Assembly: GCF_000716875.1 (NCBI RefSeq)
Contig: NZ_JNWQ01000027.1
Coordinates: forward strand, 14,731 to 78,730
Length of the DNA: 64,000 bases
Origin: Streptomyces novaecaesareae
GTDB taxonomy: Bacteria > Actinomycetota > Actinomycetes > Streptomycetales > Streptomycetaceae
Direction: 5' to 3'
The position numbers were made by a program, and so were the translations under genes. Below the pieces are notes generated by a model. The model searched no databases. It saw nothing but the letters and a program-made list of their open reading frames with translations, and was not told the origin of the DNA. This document shows, piece by piece, positions 1-8,204 of the stretch. Position 1 is the first letter of the stretch; each line of letters starts with the position of its first letter.

Positions 1-1045
1 CGGCGCGGAGGTGGTGCTCGCGACGACCTCCGTGGCGCGGGAGGATCCGAGGCACCTGTTCAACGTGGTCACGCGGCTCACCGAGGAGATCCCGGGCGCC
101 TGGCTGGCCAACCAGTACGACAACCTTGCCAACCCGGATGCCCATGTGCGGACCACCGGCCCCGAGATCTGGGCGCAGACCGGCGGGAAGATCACCCACT
201 TCGTCGCGGGCGTCGGCACCGGCGGCACCGTCACCGGCACCGGTGGGTACCTGAAGGAGGCCTCCGGCGGCTCGGTGACCGTCATTGGCGCCGACCCCGA
301 GTCCTCGATGTACGGGGGCGGCGACGGCAGCCCGTGGTTCGTCGAGAGCATCGGGCACTTCCTGCACCCCGAGACGGTGGAGGACCGCTGGCCGCAGGCC
401 TACCGGTCGGAGGTGGTCGACGTCTTCGAGCGGATCCCGGACCGCGAGTCGTTGCTGGCCGCGCGCTGGTTGGCGCGGGAGGAGGGCATCCTGGCGGGCC
501 CGTCCTCGGGTACGGCGGTGGCGGCGGCACTGCGGGTGGCGCGTGAGCTCGGGCCGGACGACCTGGTCGTGGTGCTGCTGCCGGACTCGGGGCGCTCCTA
601 CCTGTCCAAGGTGCACAGCGACGCGTGGATGCGGCAGTGGGGGTTTCTGGAGGAGGGGGACGGCCTGCGGGAACTGCTCGACGGCGCCGCTCCGCTGGTG
701 GCAGTTGACGCCGGTGCGACCGTCGGCGAGGCGCTGGAGGCGCTGCGTACCGCGCCGGGCGGGGTGGCTCCGGTGGCGCTCGCCCGGGCGGCGCGGCCGT
801 TCGGGGTGACGGCGACGGAGGTGGTCGGCTCGGTGGAGCGGGAGGTGCTGGCGGCGGCGCTCGCGGACGGATTCGCCAAGCCGGGCGACCCGCTGGGCGC
901 GCTGCTCGGGCCGGCGCTGCCGACGGTGGGTGTCGGGCAGTCGCCGGCCGAGGCGCGGGCGGCGCTGGGGGAGGCGCGGCCCGGGGTGTCGGTGCTGGTG
1001 GACGGGCGCGTCGCCGGGGTGCTGCCGCGGGCGGCTCTGGTCTAG
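1..1045 (+). CDS. Cystathionine beta-synthase, 3' part (5' end outside window)
   Basis: PLP enzyme of the transsulfuration pathway that condenses serine or O-acetylserine with homocysteine or sulfide. The frame is open from base 2, so the N-terminus with the PLP lysine lies upstream. Visible are the glycine-rich phosphate loop GVGTGGTVTGTG, the segment GILAGPSSGTAVAAAL and the end of the catalytic domain at LLPDSGRSYLSKVHSD. A C-terminal region of about 110 residues follows (VDAGATVGEALEALR onward) that fits a CBS-domain pair, which separates it from a plain cysteine synthase. It converges with the TetR gene whose stop is 9 bases away. Family membership is secure; the precise substrate preference is inference. 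Confidence 0.9.
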   Translation, partial: GAEVVLATTSVAREDPRHLFNVVTRLTEEIPGAWLANQYDNLANPDAHVRTTGPEIWAQTGGKITHFVAGVGTGGTVTGTGGYLKEASGGSVTVIGADPESSMYGGGDGSPWFVESIGHFLHPETVEDRWPQAYRSEVVDVFERIPDRESLLAARWLAREEGILAGPSSGTAVAAALRVARELGPDDLVVVLLPDSGRSYLSKVHSDAWMRQWGFLEEGDGLRELLDGAAPLVAVDAGATVGEALEALRTAPGGVAPVALARAARPFGVTATEVVGSVEREVLAAALADGFAKPGDPLGALLGPALPTVGVGQSPAEARAALGEARPGVSVLVDGRVAGVLPRAALV

Positions 1046-1054
1046 TCCTCGGCT

Positions 1055-1813
1055 CTAGTCCTCCGTCGCCGGTGCCAGGACGGCGGCGATGACCCGGTCC
1101 AGGGTGCGGTCGAAGGCCTTCGCGGGGTCGGCGGGTGGGCCCGAGGCGGCGAATGCCTGGGCCAGGTGCGGGTATTCGCCGCTCATCGCGGCTTGGGCGA
1201 GGTAACCGACCAGCTCGGCCTGCCACTTGGCGCCGGCCGCCGCCGTCTGCTCGTACTGGGCGTACTGGCAGAGGAAGCCGTTGAACATGGCCATCGCCTC
1301 CATCCGCGCGCCGCCGCCGAGGCCGGTGGGGGCGGTGATGGCGAGGAAGTGGTCGGTGTAGCGCAGGGCGTTGGGGCCGATGCCGGGCCGGGCCAGCACC
1401 AGGGCGGGCAGCCAGGGGTGGCGGCGGAAGATCGCGAGCTGCTGGTGGGCGAGGTCGGCGAGGTCGGCGCGGACGTCGCCGGTGGGCGCGGCCGGCAGCA
1501 CGTACTCGGCGGCGGTCGCGTCGAGCATCAGGTCGAGCAGGTGCTCCTTCTTCGGCACGTAGTTGTAGAGCGACATGGTGCCCGCGCCGAGCGCCGCCGC
1601 GACCCGGCGCATGGAGGCGGCGTCCAGGCCCTCGGCGTCGGCGATCGCGATCGCGGCGGCCGCGATCGATTCGCGGCTGTGGGCCGGGCGCGGGCCGCGG
1701 CCGGTGCGCTCGGGGCGCAGCCAGATCAGTTCGGGCGCGTCGGGGGTGGACGGGCGCTCGCTGCTGCGGGGGGTCTTGCTGGACGGCACTGGAAGATCAC
1801 CTCGGTTTCCCAT
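1055..1813 (-). CDS. TetR-family repressor, probable regulator of the divergent DrrAB-type pump
   Basis: 252-residue DNA-binding regulator. About 45 residues of basic, proline-rich leader precede the HTH (SRESIAAAAIAIADAEGLDAASMRRVAAALGAGTMSLYNYV), whose GTMSLYNYV motif is typical of TetR proteins with the TetR_C ligand domain. The alpha-helical remainder (about 100-250) would bind an inducer. It is transcribed away from the ABC transporter genes that start 80 bases off, and the gap holds two near-identical 17-bp sites, so repression of both directions is the simple reading. The start at 1813 lies right next to the operator; a start inside the leader is possible. Confidence 0.88.
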   Translation of the reverse strand: MGNRGDLPVPSSKTPRSSERPSTPDAPELIWLRPERTGRGPRPAHSRESIAAAAIAIADAEGLDAASMRRVAAALGAGTMSLYNYVPKKEHLLDLMLDATAAEYVLPAAPTGDVRADLADLAHQQLAIFRRHPWLPALVLARPGIGPNALRYTDHFLAITAPTGLGGGARMEAMAMFNGFLCQYAQYEQTAAAGAKWQAELVGYLAQAAMSGEYPHLAQAFAASGPPADPAKAFDRTLDRVIAAVLAPATED

Positions 1814-1819
1814 CTTAGA

Positions 1820-1877
1820 TACGTACGGCGTACGTAGTAGGATGCGCTTGCGCGTGCTTCTACGTACGCTGTACCTA
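1820..1877. promoter_or_regulatory. Two TetR-type operators in the divergent promoter region
   Basis: Site 1 (1820-1836) reads TACGTACGGCGTACGTA, a palindrome around a central G. Site 2 (1861-1877) reads TACGTACGCTGTACCTA and matches site 1 at 14 of 17 positions. Centres are 41 bases apart, close to four helical turns. Both lie between the repressor start (1813) and the ABC ATPase start (1894), so a bound TetR protein would block both promoters. The sites are seen directly; their assignment to the adjacent TetR protein is inference. Confidence 0.7.
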
Positions 1878-1893
1878 GAGAGAGGGGTCAGCC

Positions 1894-2892
1894 ATGTCCG
1901 ACGCCAGTCGACCCGCCATCGAGATGACGGGTGTGGAGAAACGGTTCGGCGCCACCGAGGCCCTGCGCGGCCTCGACCTCGCCGTGCCGGCCGGCACCGT
2001 CTGCGGCCTCCTCGGCCCCAACGGTGCCGGCAAGACCACCGCCGTTCGCGTTCTCGCGACCCTCGTCGCCCCCGACCGGGGCACCGTCCGGGTCGCCGGG
2101 CACGACGCCGTCCGCAACGCCGAGGAGGTCCGGCGGGCGATCGGCCTCGCCGGGCAGCACGCCGCCCTGGACGAGGGCATCACCGGCCGCGACAACCTCC
2201 ACCTCTTCGGCCGGCTGCACCGCCTCGGCGCCCGCCGGGCCCGGGAGCGCGCCGACGAACTGCTCACCCGCTTCGGCCTCGCCGAGGCCGGCGACCGGCT
2301 CGTCCGCACCTACTCCGGCGGCATGCGCCGACGCCTCGACCTCATCGCCAGCCTCGTCACCAGCCCGCCCGTGCTGTTCCTGGACGAGCCCACCACCGGG
2401 CTCGACCCGCGCAGCCGGCTGGAGATCTGGGACACCGTCAAGGAGTTGGCCGACGGCGGCACCACCGTGCTGCTCACCACCCAGTACCTGGAGGAGGCCG
2501 ACCGGCTCGCCGACGACATCGTGGTCGTCGACCACGGCGCCGCCATCGCCACCGGCCCGCCCGACCGGCTCAAGGAGGCGATCGGCAGCCAGGTCTCCGT
2601 CACCCTGGCCAACCCGGAGCAACTCGCCGCCACCGCTGTGGTGTTGTCCGCGCTGACCGGCGGCGACGCGCAGGTGGACGTCGCTGAGCGGACCGTCACG
2701 GTGCTGACGGTGCCCGGGGTGTCCGTCCTGCTGCCCTCGCTGGTGCGGGAGTTGGACGGCGCCGGGGTCCTCGCGGAGGACGTCGCGGTGCGGGCGCCCT
2801 CGTTGGACGACGTGTTCCTCGCGCTCACCGGAGCGGCCCGGGAGTCCGCTGCCGGATCCCAGGAGTCCGCCGACCTCGGGAGGGCCGCCTGA
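1894..2892 (+). CDS. ABC transporter ATP-binding protein, DrrA-like
   Basis: 332-residue cytoplasmic ATPase of a drug-efflux ABC pump. It shows Walker A GPNGAGKTTAV (about 44-54), the signature YSGGMRRRLD, Walker B VLFLDEPTTGLD and a switch histidine region (LTTQYLEEADRLADDIVVVDHG), then the roughly 100-residue C-terminal extension typical of daunorubicin-resistance ATPases. The start follows GAGAGAGGGG at 1877-1886. The stop overlaps the permease start by one base (TGATG), so the two are translationally coupled. Expression is probably controlled by the flanking TetR protein. Substrate unknown. Confidence 0.92.
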   Translation: MSDASRPAIEMTGVEKRFGATEALRGLDLAVPAGTVCGLLGPNGAGKTTAVRVLATLVAPDRGTVRVAGHDAVRNAEEVRRAIGLAGQHAALDEGITGRDNLHLFGRLHRLGARRARERADELLTRFGLAEAGDRLVRTYSGGMRRRLDLIASLVTSPPVLFLDEPTTGLDPRSRLEIWDTVKELADGGTTVLLTTQYLEEADRLADDIVVVDHGAAIATGPPDRLKEAIGSQVSVTLANPEQLAATAVVLSALTGGDAQVDVAERTVTVLTVPGVSVLLPSLVRELDGAGVLAEDVAVRAPSLDDVFLALTGAARESAAGSQESADLGRAA

Positions 2893-3722
2893 TGGCCGCC
2901 GCCGTGCACACCGCCGCGGGCCCCTCGCGTCCCTCGGCCGGAGGCCGGCTGGCCTCCGACACCTGGACGTCGATGCTCCGCATTCTGCTCAACTACCGCC
3001 ACTCGCCGGGCCTGTTGGCCGCCTCGCTGGGCGTCCCGGTGGTCATGGTGGTGGTCTTCGGGTACGTCTTCGGCAGCGCCATGCGGGTGCCGGGCGGCGG
3101 TGACTACCGGGAGTTCCTGATGCCCGGGCTGTTCGCCATGGTCGCCACCAACGGCGTCATGCCCACCATGGTCGGCGCCGCCCGGGACGTCGGGCGCGGG
3201 GTCACCGACCGGCTGCGCTCCATGCCGGTCTCCCGCACCGGGCTGCTGCTCGGGCAGACCCTCGCCGACCTGCTGGTCAGCGTGGTCGTCCTGGCCCTGC
3301 TCGCCCTGGTCGGACTCGCCGCCGGGTGGCGCGCCCGGCACGGACTCGCCGACGCGCTGGGGGCGTTCGCGCTGCTGCTGCTCTTCCGGTTCGTGATGAC
3401 CTGGCTCGGCACGCTGCTCGGCCTGGCCGTCGGCAAGGAGGAGGCGGCCGGCCAACTCTCCGTCGTGGTCTTCCCGTTGGCGATGATCACCAACGCCTAC
3501 GTGCCCACCGGCGGCATGCCCGGCTGGCTGCGGACGGTCGCCGACTGGAACCCGATCAGCTCCGTCGTCGAGGCCGCCCGCGGGCTCTTCGGAAACCCCT
3601 CCGCACCCGGCTCCGCCTGGCCGATGCAGCACGCCGTGCTGGCCACGCTGCTCTGGAGCGCCCTCCTGCTCGCGGTCTGCGGGCCGCTGGCCGTACGGAA
3701 GTTCGCCACCCACGGGCGGTGA
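2892..3722 (+). CDS. ABC-2 type permease, DrrB-like
   Basis: 276-residue membrane partner of the preceding ATPase. About six hydrophobic segments are visible (for example VVMVVVFGYVFGSAM, LLVSVVVLALLALVGLAAG and ALLLLFRFVMTWLGTLLGLAVG), with the ABC-2 pattern around GGMPGWLRTVADWNPISSVV near the C-terminus. Size and layout match DrrB-type permeases. It would form a homodimeric channel with two ATPase subunits. The efflux substrate cannot be read from the sequence; the TetR neighbour suggests induction by that compound. Confidence 0.9.
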   Translation: MAAAVHTAAGPSRPSAGGRLASDTWTSMLRILLNYRHSPGLLAASLGVPVVMVVVFGYVFGSAMRVPGGGDYREFLMPGLFAMVATNGVMPTMVGAARDVGRGVTDRLRSMPVSRTGLLLGQTLADLLVSVVVLALLALVGLAAGWRARHGLADALGAFALLLLFRFVMTWLGTLLGLAVGKEEAAGQLSVVVFPLAMITNAYVPTGGMPGWLRTVADWNPISSVVEAARGLFGNPSAPGSAWPMQHAVLATLLWSALLLAVCGPLAVRKFATHGR

Positions 3723-3830
3723 TCCGCCTCGTCCGGCTCATCCAGCACATCGCGCATCCGGCTCGCCCGGCCTGTCCGGCTCATCGGGCGCATCCGGCCC
3801 GTCCGGCTCGCCGGGCTCGTCCGGACGGGA
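3723..3830. repeat. Degenerate tandem repeat after the permease gene
   Basis: About 108 bases built from imperfect copies of a 9-to-15-base motif around GTCCGGCTC and GCATCCGGC. No gene is seen in it. It separates the efflux operon from the aldo/keto reductase gene and may be simple slippage-generated sequence. Confidence 0.45.
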
Positions 3831-3873
3831 AATGTGCTGGACACCGGGGCCGGTGCGGCCGAAGGTGGGCGCC

Positions 3874-4860
3874 ATGGAGTACACCCACCTCGGCCGTACC
3901 GGCCTGACCGTCTCCCGCCTCTGCCTCGGCACCATGAACTTCGGCCCGCACACCGAAGAGGCCGACGCCCACCGCCTCATGGACACCGCCCACGAGCGCG
4001 GCATCAACTTCTTCGACACCGCCAACTCCTACGGCCGCGACAGCGAGGGCAACCTCCAGGGCCGTACCGAGGAGATCATCGGCCGTTGGTTCGCCCAGGG
4101 CGGCGGCCGCCGCGAGCGCACCGTCCTCGCCACCAAGGCCTACGCCACCATGAGCGACTGGCCGAACGACGGCAAGCTCTCCGCGCTCGCCATCCGCCGG
4201 GCCGTCGAGGCCAGCCTGCGCCGGCTGCAGACCGACCACATCGACCTGTACCAGATGCACCACATCGACCGGGCCACGCCCTGGGAGGAGATCTGGCAGG
4301 CGATGGAGGTCCTGGTCGCCCAGGGCAAGATCATCTACGTCGGCTCCAGCAACTTCGCCGGCTGGCACATCGCCCAGGCCCAGGAGGCCGCCCGCTCCCG
4401 GCACTTCCTCGGCCTGGTCAGCGAGCAGTCCCTCTACAACCTGCTCGACCGCGCGATCGAGCTGGAGGTCATCCCCGCCCTCCAGCACTACGGCCTCGGG
4501 CTCATCCCGTGGTCCCCGCTGCGCAGCGGCCTGCTCGGCGGCGTGCTGCGCAAGGAGCGCGAGGGTACCCGCGGCCGTAGCGCCATGGGCTACGCGAGCG
4601 AACTCCTCGCCAAGCACCGCGACCGGCTCCAGGCCTACGAGGACTTCGCCGACGAACTCGGCGTCGACCCGGCCGACCTCGCGCTCGCCTGGATCCTCTC
4701 CCGCCCCGCCGTGACCGCCCCGATCATCGGCCCCCGCACCCCGGCTCACCTCGACGCCGCCCTGGTGGCGCTCGACCTGAAGCTCGACCAGAAGACCCTC
4801 GACCGCCTCGACGAACTCTTCCCGGGCCACCGCCCCGCCCCGGAGGACTACGCCTGGTAG
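3874..4860 (+). CDS. Aldo/keto reductase
   Basis: 328-residue NADPH-dependent oxidoreductase of the AKR TIM-barrel superfamily. The start at 3874 (MEYTHLGRTGLTVSRLCLGTM) gives the canonical N-terminus; an upstream ATG at 3832 would add an unconserved 14 residues. The catalytic tetrad is readable: Asp and Tyr in FFDTANSYG, Lys in LATKAYA and His in YQMHHIDR. The cofactor segment IPWSPLRSGLLGG and the C-terminal PIIGPRTPAHLDAAL are also present. It sits alone between the repeat and a strong hairpin. Physiological substrate unknown. Confidence 0.9.
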   Translation: MEYTHLGRTGLTVSRLCLGTMNFGPHTEEADAHRLMDTAHERGINFFDTANSYGRDSEGNLQGRTEEIIGRWFAQGGGRRERTVLATKAYATMSDWPNDGKLSALAIRRAVEASLRRLQTDHIDLYQMHHIDRATPWEEIWQAMEVLVAQGKIIYVGSSNFAGWHIAQAQEAARSRHFLGLVSEQSLYNLLDRAIELEVIPALQHYGLGLIPWSPLRSGLLGGVLRKEREGTRGRSAMGYASELLAKHRDRLQAYEDFADELGVDPADLALAWILSRPAVTAPIIGPRTPAHLDAALVALDLKLDQKTLDRLDELFPGHRPAPEDYAW

Positions 4861-4911
4861 GCCCTTCTGGCAGGCCCTTCGTTTCTCGCGCCCGGCCCCG
4901 GCCCCGGCCCC

Positions 4912-4940
4912 GGCACCGCCTTCGGCAAGAAGGCGGTGCC
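4912..4940 (+). terminator. Hairpin terminator after the aldo/keto reductase gene
   Basis: Perfect 12-bp stem GGCACCGCCTTC with its complement and a 5-base loop (GGCAA), about 50 bases past the reductase stop and just ahead of the next TetR gene. There is no U-run, which is usual for actinobacterial terminators. Confidence 0.65.
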
Positions 4941-4965
4941 GACCGGTTGTGGTAGCAAGACAGAC

Positions 4966-5592
4966 ATGAGGGAGATCAGGGAAGCTGCCGGAGAGCGGGG
5001 TGCCTACCACCACGGGGCGTTGCCGGAGGCGCTGGTGGCGGCGGCGTTCGAGGTGCTGGACGAGCAGGGGCAGGAGAAGGTGAGCGTCCGGGAGGTGGCG
5101 CGGCGGGCGGGGGTGTCGGCGGGGGCGCCGTTCCGTCACTTCGCCGACCGGAAGGCGCTGTTGACCGCGCTGGCGGACCGGGTGCTGGCGGACTTCACGC
5201 GCTGGCAGGAGGCGCAGGTGGCGGCGGCCGGCCCGGACGGCCGGTCGGTGATGCGGGCGATCGGGATGGGGTTCGTCCGGTACGCGGTGCGCCATCCGCG
5301 GCGGTTCGAGCTGGTGCGCTCGCGGGTGTTCACGGCCTCGCGGGACCCGGAGCTGCGGGAGCAACTGGACGGGATCGACCGGGCGTTCACGGACCTGATC
5401 GTCGCGGACCAGGAGGCGGGCCGGCTGCGCCCCGGGGATCCGGCGCTGGTCGCGCTGGCCGGGCAGGCGCTGGTGTACGGGCTGGCGCAGATGATCGTGG
5501 ACGGCTACCTGCCGGCCGAGAAGGCGGAGGAGCTGGCCGCGCAGGTGCTCGACAGCTTCGGTCAGGGTGTCGCCAACAGGCCTGTCCCGTAG
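4966..5592 (+). CDS. TetR-family regulator
   Basis: 208-residue repressor with an N-terminal HTH (YHHGALPEALVAAAFEVLDEQG, then VSVREVARRAGVSAGAPFRHFADRKALLTAL), where the usual S-x-Y is SAGAPFRHF. The helical C-terminal ligand domain has the WHG-type look of TetR_C_33 (ending VDGYLPAEKAEELAAQVLDSFGQGV). The ATG at 4966 is preferred over 4936 because the HTH follows closely. The downstream DUF4188 gene is preceded by a perfect 10-bp inverted repeat over its -10 box, so this protein probably represses that gene. Confidence 0.87.
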   Translation: MREIREAAGERGAYHHGALPEALVAAAFEVLDEQGQEKVSVREVARRAGVSAGAPFRHFADRKALLTALADRVLADFTRWQEAQVAAAGPDGRSVMRAIGMGFVRYAVRHPRRFELVRSRVFTASRDPELREQLDGIDRAFTDLIVADQEAGRLRPGDPALVALAGQALVYGLAQMIVDGYLPAEKAEELAAQVLDSFGQGVANRPVP

Positions 5593-5615
5593 CCGAATTG
5601 TGCCCGTGGCGTGCC

Positions 5616-5658
5616 TTGACCGGGGTATCGCGCGCTGATGTAATCACCGATTACATCA
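5616..5658 (+). promoter_or_regulatory. Sigma70-type promoter overlapped by a perfect operator
   Basis: -35 TTGACC at 5616-5621, a 17-base spacer and -10 TGTAAT at 5639-5644. The -10 lies inside a perfect inverted repeat with half-site TGATGTAATC, a 3-base centre (ACC) and its exact complement (5636-5658). The next start codon is at 5677. The arrangement is a textbook repressible promoter; the adjacent TetR protein is the likely ligand-responsive repressor. Confidence 0.75.
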
Positions 5659-5676
5659 GGTACGGGGAGGCACAGA

Positions 5677-6282
5677 ATGCCGTTGTTCGTCAAGCCGCTG
5701 CCGGGCTACACCACCGCCGCCGCGACCGGCGACACCGTGGTGCTGCTCATCGGCATGCGGGTCAACCGGTTCTGGGCAGTGCACCACTGGGGCCCGGTGA
5801 TGTTCGCGATGCTCCGGATGCTGTACGAGCTGCGCCGCAGCCCCGAACGCGGGCTCCTCGGCCGCATCCTGCTCACCGCCTCGCCGCGCACCTACTACGT
5901 CGTCCAGTACTGGGAGTCCAAGGAGAAGCTGTACGGCTACGCGACCGCGCCGGACGGCTTCCACCACAGGGCGTGGGGCATCGCCAACCGCAAGCTGGCG
6001 GAGGGCAAGGCCCGCGGGCACGTCGGCCTCTGGCACGAGACGTACATCGTGCCGGAGGGCGGGTACGAGTCGATCTACTTCGACATGCCGGCGTTCGGCC
6101 TGGCCGGCGCCACCGGTGCGATCCCGGTGGAGCAGCGCGGACGGCGCGCGGCGCAGCGCCTGGCCTACCGGTCGGGCGAGCCCGGCGCGGCGGGGGAGCC
6201 GGTCGGTGCGGGGGAGCCGGTCGCCGCCGGGCAGCAGGTCGGCGAGCCCGTGGGGGATGCGGGCACCCAGGGAGTGTCGTGA
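5677..6282 (+). CDS. DUF4188 family protein (monooxygenase-like)
   Basis: 201 residues beginning MPLFVKPLPGYTTAAATGDTVVLLIGMRVNRFWAV. The pattern with YYVVQYWESKEKLYGYA, HHRAWGIANRKLAEG, VGLWHETYIVPEGGYESIYFDMPAFGLA matches DUF4188 proteins, dimeric ferredoxin-like-fold proteins sometimes annotated as monooxygenases or related to aldoxime dehydratases. Biochemical role unknown. A Gly/Glu/Pro-rich tail with a repeated GEPV motif follows the domain (about 168-185). The GGGGAGG at 5664-5670 is a good ribosome site. Control by the upstream TetR protein is inferred from the operator. Confidence 0.75.
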   Translation: MPLFVKPLPGYTTAAATGDTVVLLIGMRVNRFWAVHHWGPVMFAMLRMLYELRRSPERGLLGRILLTASPRTYYVVQYWESKEKLYGYATAPDGFHHRAWGIANRKLAEGKARGHVGLWHETYIVPEGGYESIYFDMPAFGLAGATGAIPVEQRGRRAAQRLAYRSGEPGAAGEPVGAGEPVAAGQQVGEPVGDAGTQGVS

Positions 6283-6317
6283 GTCGTTCGGCCGCCGCCG
6301 CGTGAGAGCGTCGGGGG

Positions 6318-7007
6318 ATGGTGGATCAGGGCAGCGTGCGGGCGGGCCGGCCGGAGTGGCCGGCCCGAACCGCACAGGGGGCGCGAGTGGTGCACGAGGT
6401 GCCGTACCACGCGCAGTGGGAGTCCGCGGAACTCGTACGGGAGATCGTGGACGGGCGCCTGGACGCGGCGGCGGACCCGCGCTGGGGGCAGTCGGGGGCG
6501 GGCACCCCGGAGGAGTACGCGTGGTGGTCGTGGCGGCTGTGCGGGGTGGCCTGCCTGCGGATGGCGCTGGAGCACTGGTGGGGCGTGACGCCGACGGCGA
6601 TGGCGCTCGCGGGCGAGTGCGTGGCGGCCGGCGCGTACGTGCGGGACGGCGACGGCCTGCGCGGACTGATCCACGCGCCGTTCGCCGGGTACGTCCGCCG
6701 CCGGTGGGGACTGGCGGCGCAGGAAAGGGAGTTGACGCCCGAGGCGGTGGCGGCCGAGGTGGCCGGCGGGCGGCTGGTGATGGTGTCGGTGCACCCCTCG
6801 ATCCGGGAGCCGGGCGGGCCGGAGCCGGTGCGGCGCGGCGGGCACCTGGTGCTGGCGGTCGGCGCCACGGACACGGCGCTGCTGATCCACAACCCGTCCG
6901 GGTTCCCGGGGGAGTCGCAGGCCTTCGCGCGCGTGCCGTGGCGGTCGTTCGGGCAGTTCTACGCCGGGCGGGGGATCGTGCTCGGCCCGCCCGGCGGCGG
7001 CCGGTAG
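6318..7007 (+). CDS. C39-like cysteine peptidase domain protein
   Basis: 229 residues with the papain-like peptidase C39_2 layout: nucleophile in RLCGVACLRMALEHW, histidine in RRGGHLVLAVG and the third residue in LLIHNPSGFPG. No signal peptide or membrane segment is evident, so it probably acts in the cytoplasm or leaves by a non-classical route. Such stand-alone C39-like proteins occur in many actinomycetes without assigned substrate. The start could be internal, because the first 28 residues (VDQGSVRAGRPEW...) look unconserved. Confidence 0.7.
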   Translation: MVDQGSVRAGRPEWPARTAQGARVVHEVPYHAQWESAELVREIVDGRLDAAADPRWGQSGAGTPEEYAWWSWRLCGVACLRMALEHWWGVTPTAMALAGECVAAGAYVRDGDGLRGLIHAPFAGYVRRRWGLAAQERELTPEAVAAEVAGGRLVMVSVHPSIREPGGPEPVRRGGHLVLAVGATDTALLIHNPSGFPGESQAFARVPWRSFGQFYAGRGIVLGPPGGGR

Positions 7008-7024
7008 CAGAGGCCTGGGCGTTC

Positions 7025-7084
7025 GGTCACAAGCCGTCCGGTCACATGCCGTCCGGTCACACGCCGTCCGGTCACACCTTGTCC
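7025..7084. repeat. Four tandem copies of a 15-bp repeat
   Basis: Unit GGTCACANGCCGTCC at 7025-7039, 7040-7054, 7055-7069 and 7070-7084; the last copy has diverged at its end. It lies between the convergent C39-like and SCO6745-like genes and includes the stop codon of the latter. The copies touch with no spacer, so this is not a CRISPR array. Confidence 0.8.
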
Positions 7085-7923
7085 GGCAGCCCCGCCGGGT
7101 TGACCGGCAGCGCGCCGCGACAGAGTGCCGATATCGGCTTCAACGCGGCGGCCAGCTGGTCGAGTTCGGCCCGCGGGTAGTCCTCCCACACCCGGGCGGC
7201 GGCGAGGTCGGTGGCCGCCTCCAGGCTCTGGTGGCGGATCCGGCCGAGCTCGGTGACCGCGCCCTGCGCCGTCAGCCAGCCGCGCTCGACCAGGCGCTCG
7301 GTGGCGGCCTCCCACTCGGTGTCCGTCCACCCGCGCAGCGGCTGCAGCATCTCGCGCCGCATGTCCATCGCGCACCGGACCACCAGCGCCTCGCAGCCGT
7401 CCAGCCCGGCCGTCACCAGCGCGGCGACGTGGCCGTCCCCGCGGTGCTCCCGCATCACGGTGGCGGCCTGCCAGAGGCGCTCGTACAGGCCGGTCGGCCG
7501 GGGGAGCGCGGCGTTGGCGGCGGCCAGCACCCGGCCCACGCAGTCCAGCCGTTCCGCGGCCTGCTCCAGCGTCTGCGTGACCAGCTCGACCTGCTCCTGG
7601 TCCACGTGCTCCAGCAGCCGGGCCAGCGTCGCCGCCGCGCCCTTCAGCCGGGCGGCCAGCACCTCCTCCGGGCCGGCGTGCGTCCACGCCTCCGGCAGCA
7701 CGCGCTCGACCAGCGACGGGGCGAAGTTGAAGAACGCGGCGATCACCGGCGGAGCGTCCACCGCGCCCAGCGGCGCCGACCGTCCGGCGAAGTAGCCGCG
7801 CCAGGCGCCGCGCAGCCCGGCCGCCTCGTAGGCCTCGCGGGTCTCGGGCTGGAAGCCGGAGACGGCGTGCACCGGCTCGAAGAGCCACCACAGGGCGCGG
7901 GCGGGGTGGACGAGATCGGTCAT
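7072..7923 (-). CDS. SCO6745-like (SalK-type) protein
   Basis: 283 residues beginning MTDLVHPARALWWLFEPVHAVSGFQPE, followed by GAWRGYFAGRSAPLGAVDAPPVIAAFFNFAPSLVERVLPEAW. This resembles a family widespread in Streptomyces, annotated as SalK or SCO6745 family with a C-terminal winged-helix-like part (WEAATERLVERGWLTAQGAVTELGRIRHQSLEAATD). Function is not established. The ATG at 7923 is chosen because the longer upstream reading is low-complexity Pro/Arg. The stop lies in the last copy of the 15-bp tandem repeat. Confidence 0.72.
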   Translation of the reverse strand: MTDLVHPARALWWLFEPVHAVSGFQPETREAYEAAGLRGAWRGYFAGRSAPLGAVDAPPVIAAFFNFAPSLVERVLPEAWTHAGPEEVLAARLKGAAATLARLLEHVDQEQVELVTQTLEQAAERLDCVGRVLAAANAALPRPTGLYERLWQAATVMREHRGDGHVAALVTAGLDGCEALVVRCAMDMRREMLQPLRGWTDTEWEAATERLVERGWLTAQGAVTELGRIRHQSLEAATDLAAARVWEDYPRAELDQLAAALKPISALCRGALPVNPAGLPDKV

Positions 7924-8204
7924 CGGGAGACCTTCCTCGGACGGAGCTCCCGGACGGAGCGGGAGCTCGGCTGGACGGGCGCGGCCGGACGGGCGCCGGG
8001 GCGGTCGGGGTTCGGGCCGTCCGGGCGGGTGCGAGGACCGCTCAAGTGCTGATGGCCACGGCGGGGGCCCCGGTAACCCCGGACGGGGTGTGATGACGGT
8101 CACGCGTGGGCCGGGCCGGGCGGTCGGCGCTCGCGCGGCGCGAGATGATGGGGCGAGGTGCCCGATCCCGGGGCGCCCCAGCCCTCGTGTGAAGGTAGTC
8201 GGTC

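Noticed and set aside
3832..3873. Upstream ATG as start of the aldo/keto reductase
   Set aside because: Adds 14 unconserved residues before the canonical MEYTHLGRTG start.
7025..7084. CRISPR array
   Set aside because: 15-bp units directly abut with no spacers and no cas genes are present; the same holds for the arrays at 27411 and 54335.
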